Below, one piece after another: positions 8,022 through 17,220 of a stretch of DNA of 24,748 nt (position 1 is its first letter; each line of letters starts with the position of its first letter). Position numbers and translations under genes: made by a program. The DNA lies in the NCBI GenBank assembly GCA_015179025.1, contig WHUX01000463.1:1-24748 (forward strand), written 5' to 3'. Below the pieces are notes generated by a model. It was not told the DNA's origin and did no database searches. It saw nothing but the letters and a program-made list of their open reading frames with translations. This DNA is from Terfezia claveryi (Eukaryota; Ascomycota; Pezizomycetes; Pezizales; Pezizaceae).

Positions 8022-8575
8022 TGTCACAACCGTCCTTTCCTAGCCAGGTTTGAGAGTCGGACGGGATTCCGTCCGACTCTCGTTATTGTTGATTGATATC
8101 GTTGTTATCTCTGTTCCCGAGATAAGGGGTCTTGGGAACCTTATTCCTTCCGGTGGTCTTGGCCAGGAAGGAAGCCTGTATATATAGCTTGCTCTCTCCG
8201 CCCTCTCGTTGGATCCCTATCCAACATCTTGTATATCCAATACAGGGCCTTGCTTCTCTCCATGTTGGTGCATCTCCCTTGTGTACCTCCTTGTCTCGCC
8301 TCGACTCTGCAGCCCTGCTGCCCACCCCACGAACCTCCTGTCCTTGTCTTGCCTCGCCTTGTCTCTGCAGCCCAGCTGTCTCCCTCGACACACGCGGCAA
8401 TTGCTTCCACGTGTCTCATATCCCTTGCCCTCTGCCCCTCTTGCCTCTTGCCCTTGCCCCCCATCCCAGCCTTCCCCTAGTCACACACGTAGCGTTCCTA
8501 CGTATGTCTCGTCCTAGCCTCTGCCTTCTTCCTGGCGTACCCCTTGGTCGCCTTGTTCCCAGAGCCCACGTTACA
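8022..8575 (+). repeat. Element B 3' LTR (554 bp)
   Basis: TGTCACAACC to CGTTACA, same length as the 5' LTR. It holds a perfect 13-bp hairpin with a GATT loop (8052-8081), the TATA box (8179-8187), a small hairpin TTGGAT-CCCT-ATCCAA (8209-8224) about 22 nt after the TATA box where the RNA should begin, and the conserved CACACGTAG hairpin. Confidence 0.95.
8179..8187 (+). promoter_or_regulatory. TATA box of element B 3' LTR
   Basis: TATATATAG, identical to 2494-2502. The hairpin 8209-8224 begins 22 nt after it, near the expected transcription start. Confidence 0.55.
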
Positions 8576-8580
8576 AAGTC
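8576..8580. repeat. Target-site duplication of element B, right copy (AAGTC)
   Basis: Identical to 2332-2336. Element A's RT frame resumes across it (AAG TCC TTC ATA). Confidence 0.95.
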
Positions 8581-9790
8581 CTTCATATGAGTCAGTTCTT
8601 CTTCTGCAGCCTCTCCAGTCCTATTTGTCAAAAAAAAGCATGGTTCCTCACATCTATGTGTCGACTACTATGCTCTAAATGATATTATAACTAAGGATAG
8701 AAACCTGCTATCTCGTATCGAAGACACCCTGAACCAGATTCAAAGATGCAAATGCTTTACACACCTAGATTTATGTACATGCTTTAACCAAATCTGAATT
8801 AAAGAAGGCGATAAGTGGAAAACTGCCTTCCACACTCGGTACGGACTTTTTGAATTTCTAGTTATGCCCTTTAGATTAACTAATGCCCCTGCTACTGCTC
8901 AACGATTTATGAACGATACCCTCCGTAAATACCTCAATATCTTTTGTGTATGCTACATTGACGACATTTTGATTTACACAAGCAATCCAAAAGAACATAA
9001 GGAACAGGTGCGAAAGGTTCTCCAAAAACTCAAGGAATCTTGGTTATTTATAAAACCAGAAAAATACAAATTCTCAGTTGAGAAAACCTCATTCTTGGGA
9101 TTTATCATCTTCGAGTATGGCTTGGAAATGGACACTGAGAATGTTAATGCAGTTCTTAATTAGGAGACCCCTTATTCTGTTAAGGATATCTAGTATTTTC
9201 ATAGATTTGTGAATTTTTACCGCAGGTTTATCAATAAAAATTTTGCTTTTTGCCAACCTCTTTTTAACTTGCTTGGAAAAAATGTTCCTTTTGTTTGGAA
9301 TTCTTCATGTAAAGGGGTTTTTAAACTTCTCAAGGAAACCTTCATCTCCACACCTATCCTCCGCCATTTTGACCCTGAGCTCGAGACCTTGGTCGAAACG
9401 GATGCTCCAGATTATGTCACCTCCGAAATCCTGTCACAGAAACACCCAAAAGATGAGAAATTTGTTCTGTACCCAGTCGCATTTATTTTGGAAAAAATGT
9501 CACCCACAGAATGCAATTATGGCATTGGAGATAAGGCATTGCTAGCAATTATTTTGGCTCTTGAAAAATGGCACATCTATTTACACCAGCTCCCATGACC
9601 ATTCACTATGCTCACTAACTATCACAACCTACAGAGCTTTACCTCCAAAGCCTTGCTTTCACACCGACAAGCTCATTAGGCACAGGAAATAGCCCAATAT
9701 AACTTCAAGATTGTCTTCAGACCCGGCACCCAGAACACCAAAGCTAATGTACTCACCAGGAGATCTAGAGACCTCTCTGAGGAAGGGGAT
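8581..9790 (+). pseudogene. Element A reverse transcriptase and RNase H
   Basis: Continues the A pol frame from 2336 with no frameshift but with in-frame stops at 8588, 8795, 9161, 9191, 9596 and 9677. RT blocks: SSSSAASPVLFVKK, CFTHLDL (first catalytic Asp kept), [24 protein letters not shown] (Gly to Arg), CYIDDILIY (catalytic pair kept) and FVNFYRRFI. RNase H keeps ETDAPDY. Its second acid is Ala (GIGDKALLAI), and the third and fourth are Asn (LTNYHNL; KANVLTRR), the latter two explained by G-to-A. Most stops sit where the family has Arg, Trp or Gln, as CGA to TGA, TGG to TAG and CAG to TAG would give. Confidence 0.88.
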
Positions 9791-11428
9791 AGTCGTGCTC
9801 ACCCAATACAGGTCCTAATACCTACCGAGAAATTTTTGCTTTCTGCTGCCTCAATTGTTAATAATGAAGACATTCTTGCCGCCCTCAAGACTGACAAGCT
9901 AGCCCTCGAGATTATGCATGCCCTCAAGAATGATGCCAGAAAACGCCCAATAATCCCTTTGGCTGAATATTAACTCTCGGAGGGACTTATACTTATTAAT
10001 GGCCTAGTTTATGTTCCCGACTCCTTGGAAATACACCTCCGCATTCTCTGTACCTATTACGACCACCTAGCTGCGGGATACCCCGGTCAAGCAGCCACCT
10101 ATGAATTGGTATTATGAGACTACTGGTAGCTAAAGATACACCAGACCATAGCCCGATACCTTCGAAATTATGATATCTGCGCCCAGATTAAACCAGTTTA
10201 CTACGCCCCCTATGGATTGTTAAAACCACTTCAAGTTCTATTATGGAAGTGGTCATCTGTCTCCTTGTACCTTGTTACTGGCCTTTCCATCTCAAATGGA
10301 TTCGATGCCTTATTGTTTGTAGTTGACTGATTTTCAAAAATGGCACACTATATACCTACTAATACAGATGCTAATTCCAAGCAGATTGCTAAGCTCTTCT
10401 TTGATAATGTCTTTCACCTATATAGAATTCCCGATTCAATCATCTCAGACCGTGGTACTCAATTCGTATTTGAATTCACTCGCTCCTTGACCTCCCTCAT
10501 TGGGATTCAATAGAAGGTTTCAACAGCCTTCTACCTCCAGACTGATAGACAAACGGAATAAATCAATACCATCGCAGAACAATACTTATGGACTTACTAT
10601 AATTATCAACAAGACAACTCGTCTGAATTACTTACCATGGCTGAGTTTTCCTACAACAATACCTTATCTTTGACTCTAGGTATTACCCCCTTTCAGGCTA
10701 TATATAGCGAAAATCCTGAATACCAGATCACCATGAACTCCACTACCAAGCTACCCGCCCCCTAAGTGATCAAAGAAAACGCGGACTGCCTTACTGAACT
10801 GGACACCCATCTTCGATCAGAAATGATCTGGGCATAAGCTACCTACTCCAAACAAGCAAATAAATCTCGGATTCCAGCCCTTAAATTTGAAATAGGGGAT
10901 CAAGTATGGTTACTTCATCGATATGTTAAAACAACTCGCCCATCGACAAAACTCGACTTCAAGAAGTTAGGAAAATTTCGGATAATCCAGAAGGTCTCCT
11001 CCTATACCTATACACTTGACCTGCCCATATCTATGGAAATCCATCTCATTTTTTATGTCTCACTCCTCGAACCTGCCTCCACTGACCCCCTCCTGAGTCC
11101 AATCCAACCTTCCCCACCACCTATGATCATTGAGGATGAACTCGAATGGAAAGCAGACGAAATCGTCGACTCTCGTTTCTGTGGTCGTACACTAGAATAC
11201 CTTACCCATTGGGTAGGCTATGATGAGCTTACTTGGAAACCTGCCGATATGTTTTTGAATGCACCTAGTGTTGTGAAAAAATTCCACACTGTATACCCCT
11301 CGAAACCACGTCCTCACACTCTACCTAAATCAGTGGAATTTGAACTTAGTATTATGCCTTGGATTCGCAGGAGCTCATCCTTGGAAGAGGGAGCTACTAT
11401 TACAAATCTTCTCGAATCACAATCCTGA
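9791..11428 (+). pseudogene. Element A integrase and chromodomain
   Basis: Same frame, with stops at 9971, 10115, 10127, 10328, 10511, 10559, 10763 and 10835. The zinc-binding motif is decayed: YYDHLAAGYPG has Tyr where His is expected, and RNYDICAQIK has lost its first Cys (TGT to TAT). The second catalytic Asp is kept in IISDRGTQF. The block expected as HPQTDGQTER reads YLQTDRQTE-stop: all four changes are C-to-T or G-to-A. A GPY/F-like segment KKLGKFRII follows, then a chromodomain from ELEWKADEIVDSRF through LTHWVGYDELTWKPADM. The frame closes at TGA 11426-11428, overlapping the start of the 3' LTR. Confidence 0.85.
11383..11397 (+). other. Element A polypurine tract (decayed)
   Basis: GGAAGAGGGAGCTAC directly precedes the inferred LTR start, as the tract does in B and D. 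Confidence 0.5.
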
Positions 11429-11559
11429 CCCCGACAGATATTACCAGTAACCCATGCACTTGCTAAAGTATATCATGTGACTATGTTCTCAACCTTGCCT
11501 GGCTAGCTGGCATCCAACCGTATCCCAGAAGTCCTAGTTACTTGCTTATAGATTTGACA

Positions 11560-11775
11560 TTTGAGAGTCGAACCAAAACTGGCACAACTCTCAAACTAAG
11601 AAATACCTTGGAAAACTTTGAACCTTATTTTGACCCAAACCTTATTTGAGAGTCGAACTAAAACTAGCATGACTCTCAGATTTAGGAAATACCCTGGAAA
11701 TCCTCGAACCTTATTTTGACCCAAAACCTTATTTGAGAGTCGAACCAAAACTGGCACAACTCTCAGATTGGGACC
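11560..11775 (+). repeat. 86-bp tandem repeats in element A LTR
   Basis: TTTGAGAGTCGAAC recurs at 11560, 11645 and 11732 (spacing 85 and 87). Each unit opens with a hairpin: TTTGAGAGT with ACTCTCAAA (perfect 9 bp in the first copy). Units also share ACCTTATTTTGACCCAAA. The same TTTGAGAGTCG starts B's U3 hairpin. Confidence 0.8.
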
Positions 11776-12015
11776 AACCTGCTCTCGCTCAAAACTCTTT
11801 CTTTAGCTTATTAGAAATTTCACCTATGCTTATGTACAATTCTTCAAGTCTTCTGTTGGCACTAGCATTATTCGTTATTGCCAGACACCTTATTCTCGAC
11901 GATCTCACAGGATGTATGTATCCGTGAGCTGGCTTTTGTTTTCATCTTCTGTTATGCTTTGTCTAGACCATTGTGTTAGCCAAAAGGGTATTGTTCGAGA
12001 TGGAGACAGAATCTC

Positions 12016-12023
12016 TATAAAAG
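12016..12023 (+). promoter_or_regulatory. TATA box of element A 3' LTR
   Basis: TATAAAAG followed by a C/T-rich stretch, as in B's LTR. Confidence 0.5.
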
Positions 12024-12257
12024 AAGCCTGTTCTTGCCGTCTATATTCTGTTCCTTTCTTCCCCATACAACAACTTGTCTACTCTCCTGTACCTAGTTGT
12101 TATACGAATATATCTGCACCCTAGTTTTTGAGTATAGCTTGGACTACCTCACCTTCTTGACCTTGACCTTGACTCCTTACTTGACTTTGGTTTCGCTCGA
12201 AGTCCCTAGACACCTAATCACACACGTAAAACTCCCTATATATGTGATACCTTAACA

Positions 12258-12521
12258 CTTGCGTCCATCACCTGCAACATCGTTTACCATGTTGATGCGG
12301 AAATCTTCTCACAACCTCCATCCATAACACCTGGTCCCTTTATTTGCGATAGATTTGTCCCTCACCAGGATTCTAGGGGGTACTGCATTCAAGTAGCAGG
12401 CCGAGAAGTATGCCTATTTCACAGAATGGTGGAAGACGACCAAATAGGCTGGCAAAGTCCATGACAATCTTGCCAAGAACATGCTGAATCGAAATAATAT
12501 TAGCCCACCATGGTGGGATTC
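12258..12521 (+). other. Unassigned coding-like relic between A's LTR and the second S LTR
   Basis: No family recognised. Two overlapping frames look protein-like. One, open to TGA 12462-12464, includes GPFICDRFVPHQDSRGYCIQ. The other, 12328-12521, is broken only by TAG at 12394 and 12445 (possible CAG-to-TAG changes) and includes AEKYAYFTEWWKTTK and KVHDNLAKNMLNRNN. The second runs to the exact base where the S LTR copy begins. It may be a piece of the S element's own interior or of a target gene. Confidence 0.35.
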
Positions 12522-12714
12522 TGTAATGGAGAACATTTCATTGCTTATATAATTACTTATATACTTTTGTATTTCCTATATTACTACTATGTTATGTAAC
12601 TAAGCCTCTTGGTCGAAGGACTAGCCTTCCACTATTTCCTACTGCTTTATAAGTGTCTATAGTGTGCGGAATTTGCTATGAGAAATTCCATGGAACTTGC
12701 CATATGAGCATAAC
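12522..12714 (+). repeat. Second copy of LTR S, truncated by element D
   Basis: TGTAATGGAGAACATTTCATTG onward matches the first 190 bp of 1593-2274 with few differences. It stops at 12714, where element D begins. The last five bases, ATAAC (12710-12714), would be D's target duplication, but the matching copy is not found because D's other end is missing. Confidence 0.85.
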
Positions 12715-12776
12715 TGTAACGAGGGCTCTGGGGGACAAGGCGACCAAGGGGTACACCGGGGAAGTGACAAGGGGCA

Positions 12777-12807
12777 ATCACATACGTAGAAGCGCTACGT
12801 GTGTGAT
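12777..12807 (-). repeat. Terminal hairpin of D LTR, copy 1
   Basis: On the + strand, ATCACATACGTAG (12777-12789) pairs with CTACGTGTGTGAT (12795-12807) with one mismatch, around AAGCG. Confidence 0.75.
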
Positions 12808-12829
12808 CGGGAGAAAGGCTAAGGTAAGA

Positions 12830-12852
12830 CACACATAGGAACGCTACGTGTG
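12830..12852 (-). repeat. Terminal hairpin of D LTR, copy 2
   Basis: CACACATAG (12830-12838), loop GAACG, CTACGTGTG (12844-12852), one mismatch. B has a single copy of this hairpin; D has two. Confidence 0.7.
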
Positions 12853-13101
12853 TGACCAGGGGAAGACTGAGACAGAGGCAAGGGCAAGAGGCAAGAGGCA
12901 GAGAGAGGCAGAGGGCAAGGGACACAAGACATGCGGAGGCAGTTGCTGCATGTGTCAAGGGAGGCAGCTGTACTGCAGAGTTGTTTGTTCGAGACAAGGA
13001 TGTGCACAAGGGAGGTACACAAGTGCTGGGGGAAGCAAGGTCCTGTATTAGGTATACAAGACATTGGATAGGGATCCAACGACAGTACGAGGGACAGGCT
13101 C

Positions 13102-13108
13102 TATATAT
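13102..13108 (-). promoter_or_regulatory. TATA box of element D LTR
   Basis: A TATATA run at the place matching B's TATATATAG. A TTGGAT-CCCT-ATCCAA hairpin (13067-13082, read on either strand) follows it downstream, as in B. Confidence 0.5.
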
Positions 13109-13188
13109 ACATAACTCGGTCAGGGCAATGGGAGAAATAAGCTTCCCTATCTCGGAAGCCAAGTAAGGTAATAATAACACAATAACCC

Positions 13189-13210
13189 ATCACCTGCGAT
13201 CGCAGGTGAT
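13189..13210. repeat. 22-bp perfect palindrome in D LTR
   Basis: ATCACCTGCGA followed directly by its reverse complement TCGCAGGTGAT, with no spacer. It occupies the U3 position where B has its 13-bp hairpin. Confidence 0.9.
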
Positions 13211-13236
13211 GACAAAGACAACAATGGCAATGACCC

Positions 13237-13258
13237 ATCACCTGCGATCATAGGTGAC
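13237..13258. repeat. Second, imperfect copy of the palindrome in D LTR
   Basis: ATCACCTGCGATCATAGGTGAC, 48 bp from the perfect copy. Both copies are preceded by CCC. Three palindrome positions have diverged. Confidence 0.75.
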
Positions 13259-13277
13259 TGAACATACGGTTGTTATA

Positions 13278-13290
13278 CTATCCTCCCCTT
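13278..13290 (-). other. Element D polypurine tract
   Basis: On the minus strand AAGGGGAGGATAG, immediately before the LTR. Matches B's tract. Confidence 0.85.
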
Positions 13291-13437
13291 AGGCTGGAGC
13301 TACAGCGACTAGGAGGCCTGGGCACGATAACTGGCAAAATCAACACAGAAAACAACAACAACAAAAAGAGCAAGAACAAGAACCCCAACTCCGAACAACA
13401 AGAACAGAAATAACAACAAGGATGCAAAGTCACGACC
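13291..13437 (-). other. Element D 3' untranslated region
   Basis: On the minus strand a T/G-rich stretch with TTGTTGTTG runs, matching B 7839-8008. No gene seen. Confidence 0.7.
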
Positions 13438-13650
13438 TCAGTCGACTGGGCGAGGCTTCCTGGGGTACTGCTGGTGGAACAGGGTAACCAAATCCTGCGC
13501 ATTCTCCAAGTCCTCTGTGGGTTGCCAGGTAGTCTCCTCGTCCCCTACCCACTTGACCTTATACTGAACTCGCCCATAGCATTTTCTGGAGTCCAGTACC
13601 TCCTCAACCTCCTACTCCTCTTCACCTGCAATCACTATGGGAGGGGGTGG
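13438..13650 (-). pseudogene. Element D chromodomain and pol C-terminus
   Basis: The frame reads EVEEVLDSRKCYGR, VQYKVKWVGDEETTWQPTEDL, then LFHQQYPRKPRPVD and the natural stop at 13438-13440. It is a chromodomain with its aromatic positions kept (W in KVKW and in TTWQP). The TAG at 13612-13614 stands where B has Trp (TGG to TAG), just before the domain, so a translated integrase would lack it. Confidence 0.85.
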
Positions 13651-14892
13651 GGGGTGCTTTTGCTCGGGGAGGGGATCGTTGGCGGCTGGTTCGATCTCTG
13701 AGACGTGAACGACTGGGTGGCATTTGATATCTTTAGGGAACTTTAACCGGTAGGCGTGAGAGCCCACATTCCCTAATACCTCATAAGGCCCTAGGAACTT
13801 ATGATCCAGTTTACGAGAAGGTCGTTCTGTCCGGAAGTGCTGACTAGAGAGCCATACCTTGTCTTCTGGCTGGTATCTGGGGGCTGGCAACCATGATCCA
13901 TTGGCATACTCTGCTTGCCTGGCCTGCGCATATCCCAGCTCGGCTTTCAGGGTATGGTAGAGTTCAGCGATTCCAACTGCGAACTCCTTAGCTGGGGGGT
14001 GGGCTTTTTGCAGGGGTGCCAGGGCCTCCACGAACCGGGGGTGCCAACCATAGTTAGCTAGGAAAGGCGAGGTTTTGGAGAATTCCGAGAACTGGTTATT
14101 CATGGCGAATTCGCAGGTGGCCAGCAACGAAACCCAGTTATCCTGCTGGTAATCAACGAAGGCCTGCAGATATTGCTACATAATGGCATTTATCCTCTCC
14201 GATTGGCCGTCCGTCTGGGGGTGATATGCCATTGACAAACACACTTTGATCCCCAGAAGCTCGCAGAAGGCTCTCCAAAAGTCTAAGGTGAACTGAGGGC
14301 CACGGTCAGACACGATGGATTTGGGGAGCCTGTGATACCAGAACACATTGTTGAGGTAGAGGTTGGCCAACTCCAGAGGAGAACAGGTATCCCGACAAGG
14401 TATAACATGCCTCATCTTTGTCAGCCGATCCACCACCATCAAGATGGCGTTGAATCCCGAGTCTTCCGGCAATCCCGTCACGAAATCCATGGTCAGGTGC
14501 AGCTACGGCCAATCCGGGATATTCAGGGGCTTCAGAGTGCCATATGGGGCATGGCGGATGGGCTTAATACGTTTACAAACATGGCAGTTCTGTACGTACC
14601 ACTCCACGTCCTTCCGCTGGTTAATCCAGGTGTATTCCCTGGCCAAGAGCTCTAATGTCTTAGCTACTCTAGGGTGACCCGCTACCAGGGTATCGTGGTG
14701 TTCTTTAATTAGTCTCAGGCATAACCCTCCTCCTTCCGGTACATAGAGCCGTTCGAGGTGATAGAGGAGGCCCTCCTGTACTATACACTCGGCTGGGGAA
14801 ATCTTGGGGTGGTGGTGCTGTCTGGAATCCACTGCAGTGATGATTTCCTTAGCCAAGGGGTCGTCCTTATAGGCCTGCCTCACCAGTTGTCA
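13651..14892 (-). pseudogene. Element D integrase
   Basis: Full-length domain set in one frame. N-terminal zinc motif: HHDTLVAGHPR with NCHVCKRIK. Core: LTMDFVTGLPEDSGF (Asp 1), IVSDRGPQF (Asp 2), MAYHPQTDGQSERINAIM (Glu). A GPY/F-type module, KLDHKFLGPYEVLG, follows. In-frame stops: TGA 14890 at the start, TAG 14503 (Gln in B) before the first Asp, and TAG 14176 (Glu in B) just after the catalytic Glu. All three catalytic acids survive as sequence. Confidence 0.88.
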
Positions 14893-15040
14893 GAGGTTGG
14901 CTCCTGCATCAGTCTCCGCATCAGCTTCCGCATCAGCCTCAGCTTCAGCTTCCGCATCAGCCTCAGCTTCAGCTTTTGCATCAGCCTTAGCTTCAGCTTC
15001 TGCATCAGCCAGAACATTGGCAGCCAGGTCAAGATTTTCT
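14893..15040 (-). repeat. Acidic Ala/Asp/Glu repeat linker between RNase H and integrase of D
   Basis: About 40 residues made almost only of Ala, Glu, Asp and some Lys, coded by imperfect GCTGAA/GCGGAT/GCTGAG hexamers. B has a shorter, purer version. It probably forms a charged helix or tether; that is inference. Confidence 0.8.
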
Positions 15041-15500
15041 GGCTTCAGTACCACCTGGTTCTGGTATTGTAGCCTTTCATCCTCCCCCTTAGAGAGATCT
15101 CCTGATCTCCTGGTCAGTGCGTCTGGTTTCCCACCAGCCTTTCCTGGCCGGTACTTGATCTTGAAGTTGAACCGGGACAGGAATTCCGACCAACTAGCCT
15201 GCCGGCGATTCAGCAATTTGGTAGTTGTGAAGTATTCCAGGTTCTTGTGGTCGGAAAGGACCTCAATAACCCCCTTCACTGACTCCAGGTAGGGCCTCCA
15301 TTCCTCAAAAGCCCGCACAATGGCCATTAATTCCTTATCATAGATCTCGTAATTACACTCTGCCGGGGAGTGCTTTTTGCAGAAATAGGCCACTGGGTGG
15401 AGGACTCCATTGATATACTGGGACAGGATTCTGGCAGAGACATAGTCGGAGGCGTCCGTTTCCATGATGCACTCGCTATCGGGGTCAAAATGGGCTAGGA
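15041..15500 (-). pseudogene. Element D RNase H domain
   Basis: Open without a stop. The four acidic positions are present: [33 protein letters not shown]. It ends in [15 protein letters not shown], which leads to the acidic linker. Only conservative differences from B are seen. Confidence 0.88.
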
Positions 15501-16560
15501 TTGGGGCTGAGCAGAAGGCCTCCTTGAGCTTTTCGAAGGCAGATTGGGCTTCTAAACCCTACTGGAAGTGCTGGCTTTTGTCCATACCCTTTGTCCTTGT
15601 CAACGCCATCAAGGATGCCACGATCTTCGAGTATCCCAGGATAAACCGGCGGTAGAAGTTGGCGAATCCCAGGAAGGCCTGTATATCCTTGAAGTTGGCT
15701 GGAGTTTCCCACTCCTGGATCGTAGCAACCTTCGCAGGGTCCATCTGGATGCCCTCCATGGTAATAATTAGCCCCAGATACTTGACCTTCTGCATATGGA
15801 ACTCGCATTTTTCTGGCTTCAGATATAACCCAGCTCCCTCTAGCTTCTCCAGCACTTGTCGGACGTGGATCTCGTGTTCTGCTAGGGTATCCGAGTAAAT
15901 GAGGATATCGTCAAGGTAGGCGGTGCAAAATACGTCCAGAAAGTCCCGCAGAGTGTCATTGATAAAGTGCTGAAAAGAGGCGGGGGCGTTGGTTAAGCCG
16001 AAAGGCATCACATTATACTCAAAATGGCCATATCACGTCCGGAAGGCAGTTTTCCACTCCTCCCCCTCAGCAATTCGTACCAAGTTGTATGCCCCTCTCA
16101 GATCCAATTTGGTAAACCATTTTGCCTTGTAATGCCTGGCTAATGTCTCCTGAATCAGGGGCAAGAGGTATCTGTTCTTGACCGTTATCTCGTTCAGGCC
16201 ACGATAATCAACACACAACCGAAGAGAGCCGTCTGACTTCTTCACGAACAGCACCAGGGCACCCGCTGGAGAGGAGCTGTGGCGAATGAAGCTCTTGTTG
16301 ACGTTTTCCTCTAGATACTTTTTTAGAGCTTCCAGTTCCATCTGGGACATCTCATAGAGAGGTCCATAAGTGGGGGTCTTACCTTCTACCAGCGGAATTA
16401 TGTGGTCGTATGGTCGATGGGGGGCAAGCTTCTCCGCAGCTTTCTCAGAGAACAAGTCAATGAATTCGTGGTATTCACCCGACACTATGGACTTCCATTC
16501 TTCCTTGGACCGCAGCTTATTGATTTCCAGGTTAACTTCGCAGATTGATAGAGTATGGGC
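15501..16560 (-). pseudogene. Element D reverse transcriptase
   Basis: Blocks in order on the minus strand: LRSKEEW linker, [53 protein letters not shown] (Asp), [27 protein letters not shown] (catalytic pair), [17 protein letters not shown]. Two in-frame stops: TGA 16033-16035 (an Arg codon CGG in B) just before the MPFGLTN block, and TAG 15559-15561, in the stretch where gypsy RTs have Trp. No frameshift. Confidence 0.9.
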
Positions 16561-17217
16561 TTTCAGCTTGTGCCTTCTGGTAAGGTAAGCAAAGGCCCCT
16601 GCTCCAATGAAGTTAATATCAAGGGGTTTTAGTGGGGGGGTTTCTGCCATCACCTGGCTGGGATCCTCAATCGGGGGTGGTAGGGCACATAATCCTTTAA
16701 TGGCAGTCTGTGTGGCACCGCAGTACTTTTCGCAATACCCACTGTTAAAGTTCAAGGTGTAAAAGCCAAAGTTAATGGAGACATCATGCATTCGGAGCCA
16801 GGGGATCCCCAGGACAATGGGGTATTTGAGCTTGGTTACAAACATGGGGAGGCTTTCAGAATGGTCTCCAATGGCACTAGGTAGGCATGCAAGGTCGGTA
16901 ATAGCTCTGGAAGAGATAGGTCGGCCATCAATGACATTAAGAAGGCGGGGGGTCTTTAGCTTGGCTGTTGGTATCGAATTTTTACTGACAAAGGTCTGAT
17001 CAATGAAGGCTATTCCTCAAGCACCACAATCTATGAGAGCTGATGTTACCACTGTTTTACTATTGAATTTAACAGTTATTGGTACTACAAAATGCTCACC
17101 AAACAAGCGAGATTCATCAATAGACATAGATGCAGTAACAGAGAAAGACGACAAAGACAAATGACCCAGGATAGGTCCCTTGCTAGTGTCAGTAACTAGG
17201 CAAGGGACTCCACTTTT
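16561..17217 (-). pseudogene. Element D protease and linker to RT
   Basis: The pol frame begins at the frameshift signal (GKSGVPCLVTDTSKG). The active site reads SALIDCGA then a TGA stop (17017-17019) where B has Ser, then GIAFIDQTF. The Asp-Cys-Gly triplet replaces the usual Asp-Ser/Thr-Gly, as in B. The C-terminal block is VLGIPWLRMHDVSINF. Further on, a proline-rich linker (PPIEDPSQ) leads to RT. Confidence 0.82.
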
Positions 17218-17220
17218 CCC
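17175..17220 (-). promoter_or_regulatory. Element D candidate -1 ribosomal frameshift signal
   Basis: On the minus strand GGGAAAA (17220-17214) is in the X-XXY-YYZ register of gag (tcG GGA AAA). It is followed by the spacer GTGGA (17213-17209) and a perfect 9-bp stem, GTCCCTTGC (17208-17200) with GCAAGGGAC (17183-17175). The gag stop TAG (17198-17196) is inside the hairpin. The pol frame is -1 to gag. Same as in B. Confidence 0.78.

Larger units (their letters stand above)
2337..8575 (+). mobile_element. Element B: full-length Ty3/gypsy chromovirus, 6,239 bp, inactivated
   Basis: It has two LTRs of 554 bp each, a polypurine tract, gag, protease, RT, RNase H, integrase and chromodomain in that order, and a 5-bp target duplication (AAGTC). 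It inserted in the same orientation into the RT linker of element A. By eye the two LTRs differ at about 29 positions, nearly all transitions, with no gap. The coding part has at least a dozen frameshifts relative to element D, mostly one-base losses, plus a few stops, so it cannot make a complete pol. D is its close relative. Confidence 0.95.
1..12257 (+). mobile_element. Element A: old Ty3/gypsy chromovirus, split by two nested insertions
   Basis: A composite element made of 1-1592, 2280-2336 and 8576-12257. Protein order is gag, protease, reverse transcriptase, RNase H, integrase and chromodomain, the order of Ty3/gypsy chromoviruses. The 5' end lies outside the window. The three pieces join in one reading frame once solo LTR S and element B, each with one copy of its 5-bp target duplication, are taken out. 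The pol frame holds eighteen in-frame stops but no frameshift, and many catalytic or metal-binding residues are changed by C-to-T or G-to-A transitions. It is the oldest layer of the nest because S and B both sit inside it. It cannot be active. Confidence 0.9.
11398..12257 (+). repeat. Element A 3' LTR (about 860 bp, ends inferred)
   Basis: The start TATTACAAATC lines up with B's TGTCACAACCG if two transitions are allowed. It includes 86-bp tandem repeats, a TATA box (12016-12023) and a decayed form of the terminal hairpin (CACACACGTAAAACTCCC then TATATATGTG, near 12219-12246). I place the end at CTTAACA 12257, by analogy with the TTACA ends of B and D. With the 5' LTR outside the window, neither end can be proved. 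Confidence 0.6.
12715..13277 (-). repeat. Element D 3' LTR (563 bp)
   Basis: Read on the minus strand it starts TATAACAACCG (TG mutated to TA) and ends CCTCGTTACA, parallel to B's TGTCACAACCG and TTACA. It contains a TATA box, two palindromes near its start and two copies of the CACACGTAG hairpin near its end. It is about 9 bp longer than B's LTR. Confidence 0.9.

Noticed and set aside
1..12257. Endogenous retrovirus with envelope gene
   Set aside because: No element has an open frame between integrase/chromodomain and the 3' LTR. All are Ty3/gypsy without env.
12647..13180. 177-codon minus-strand frame and its partners in D's LTR
   Set aside because: It lies fully inside the LTR and matches the by-product frames of B's LTR.
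13474..13701. Plus-strand frames opposite D's chromodomain
   Set aside because: Antisense to a recognised protein domain.
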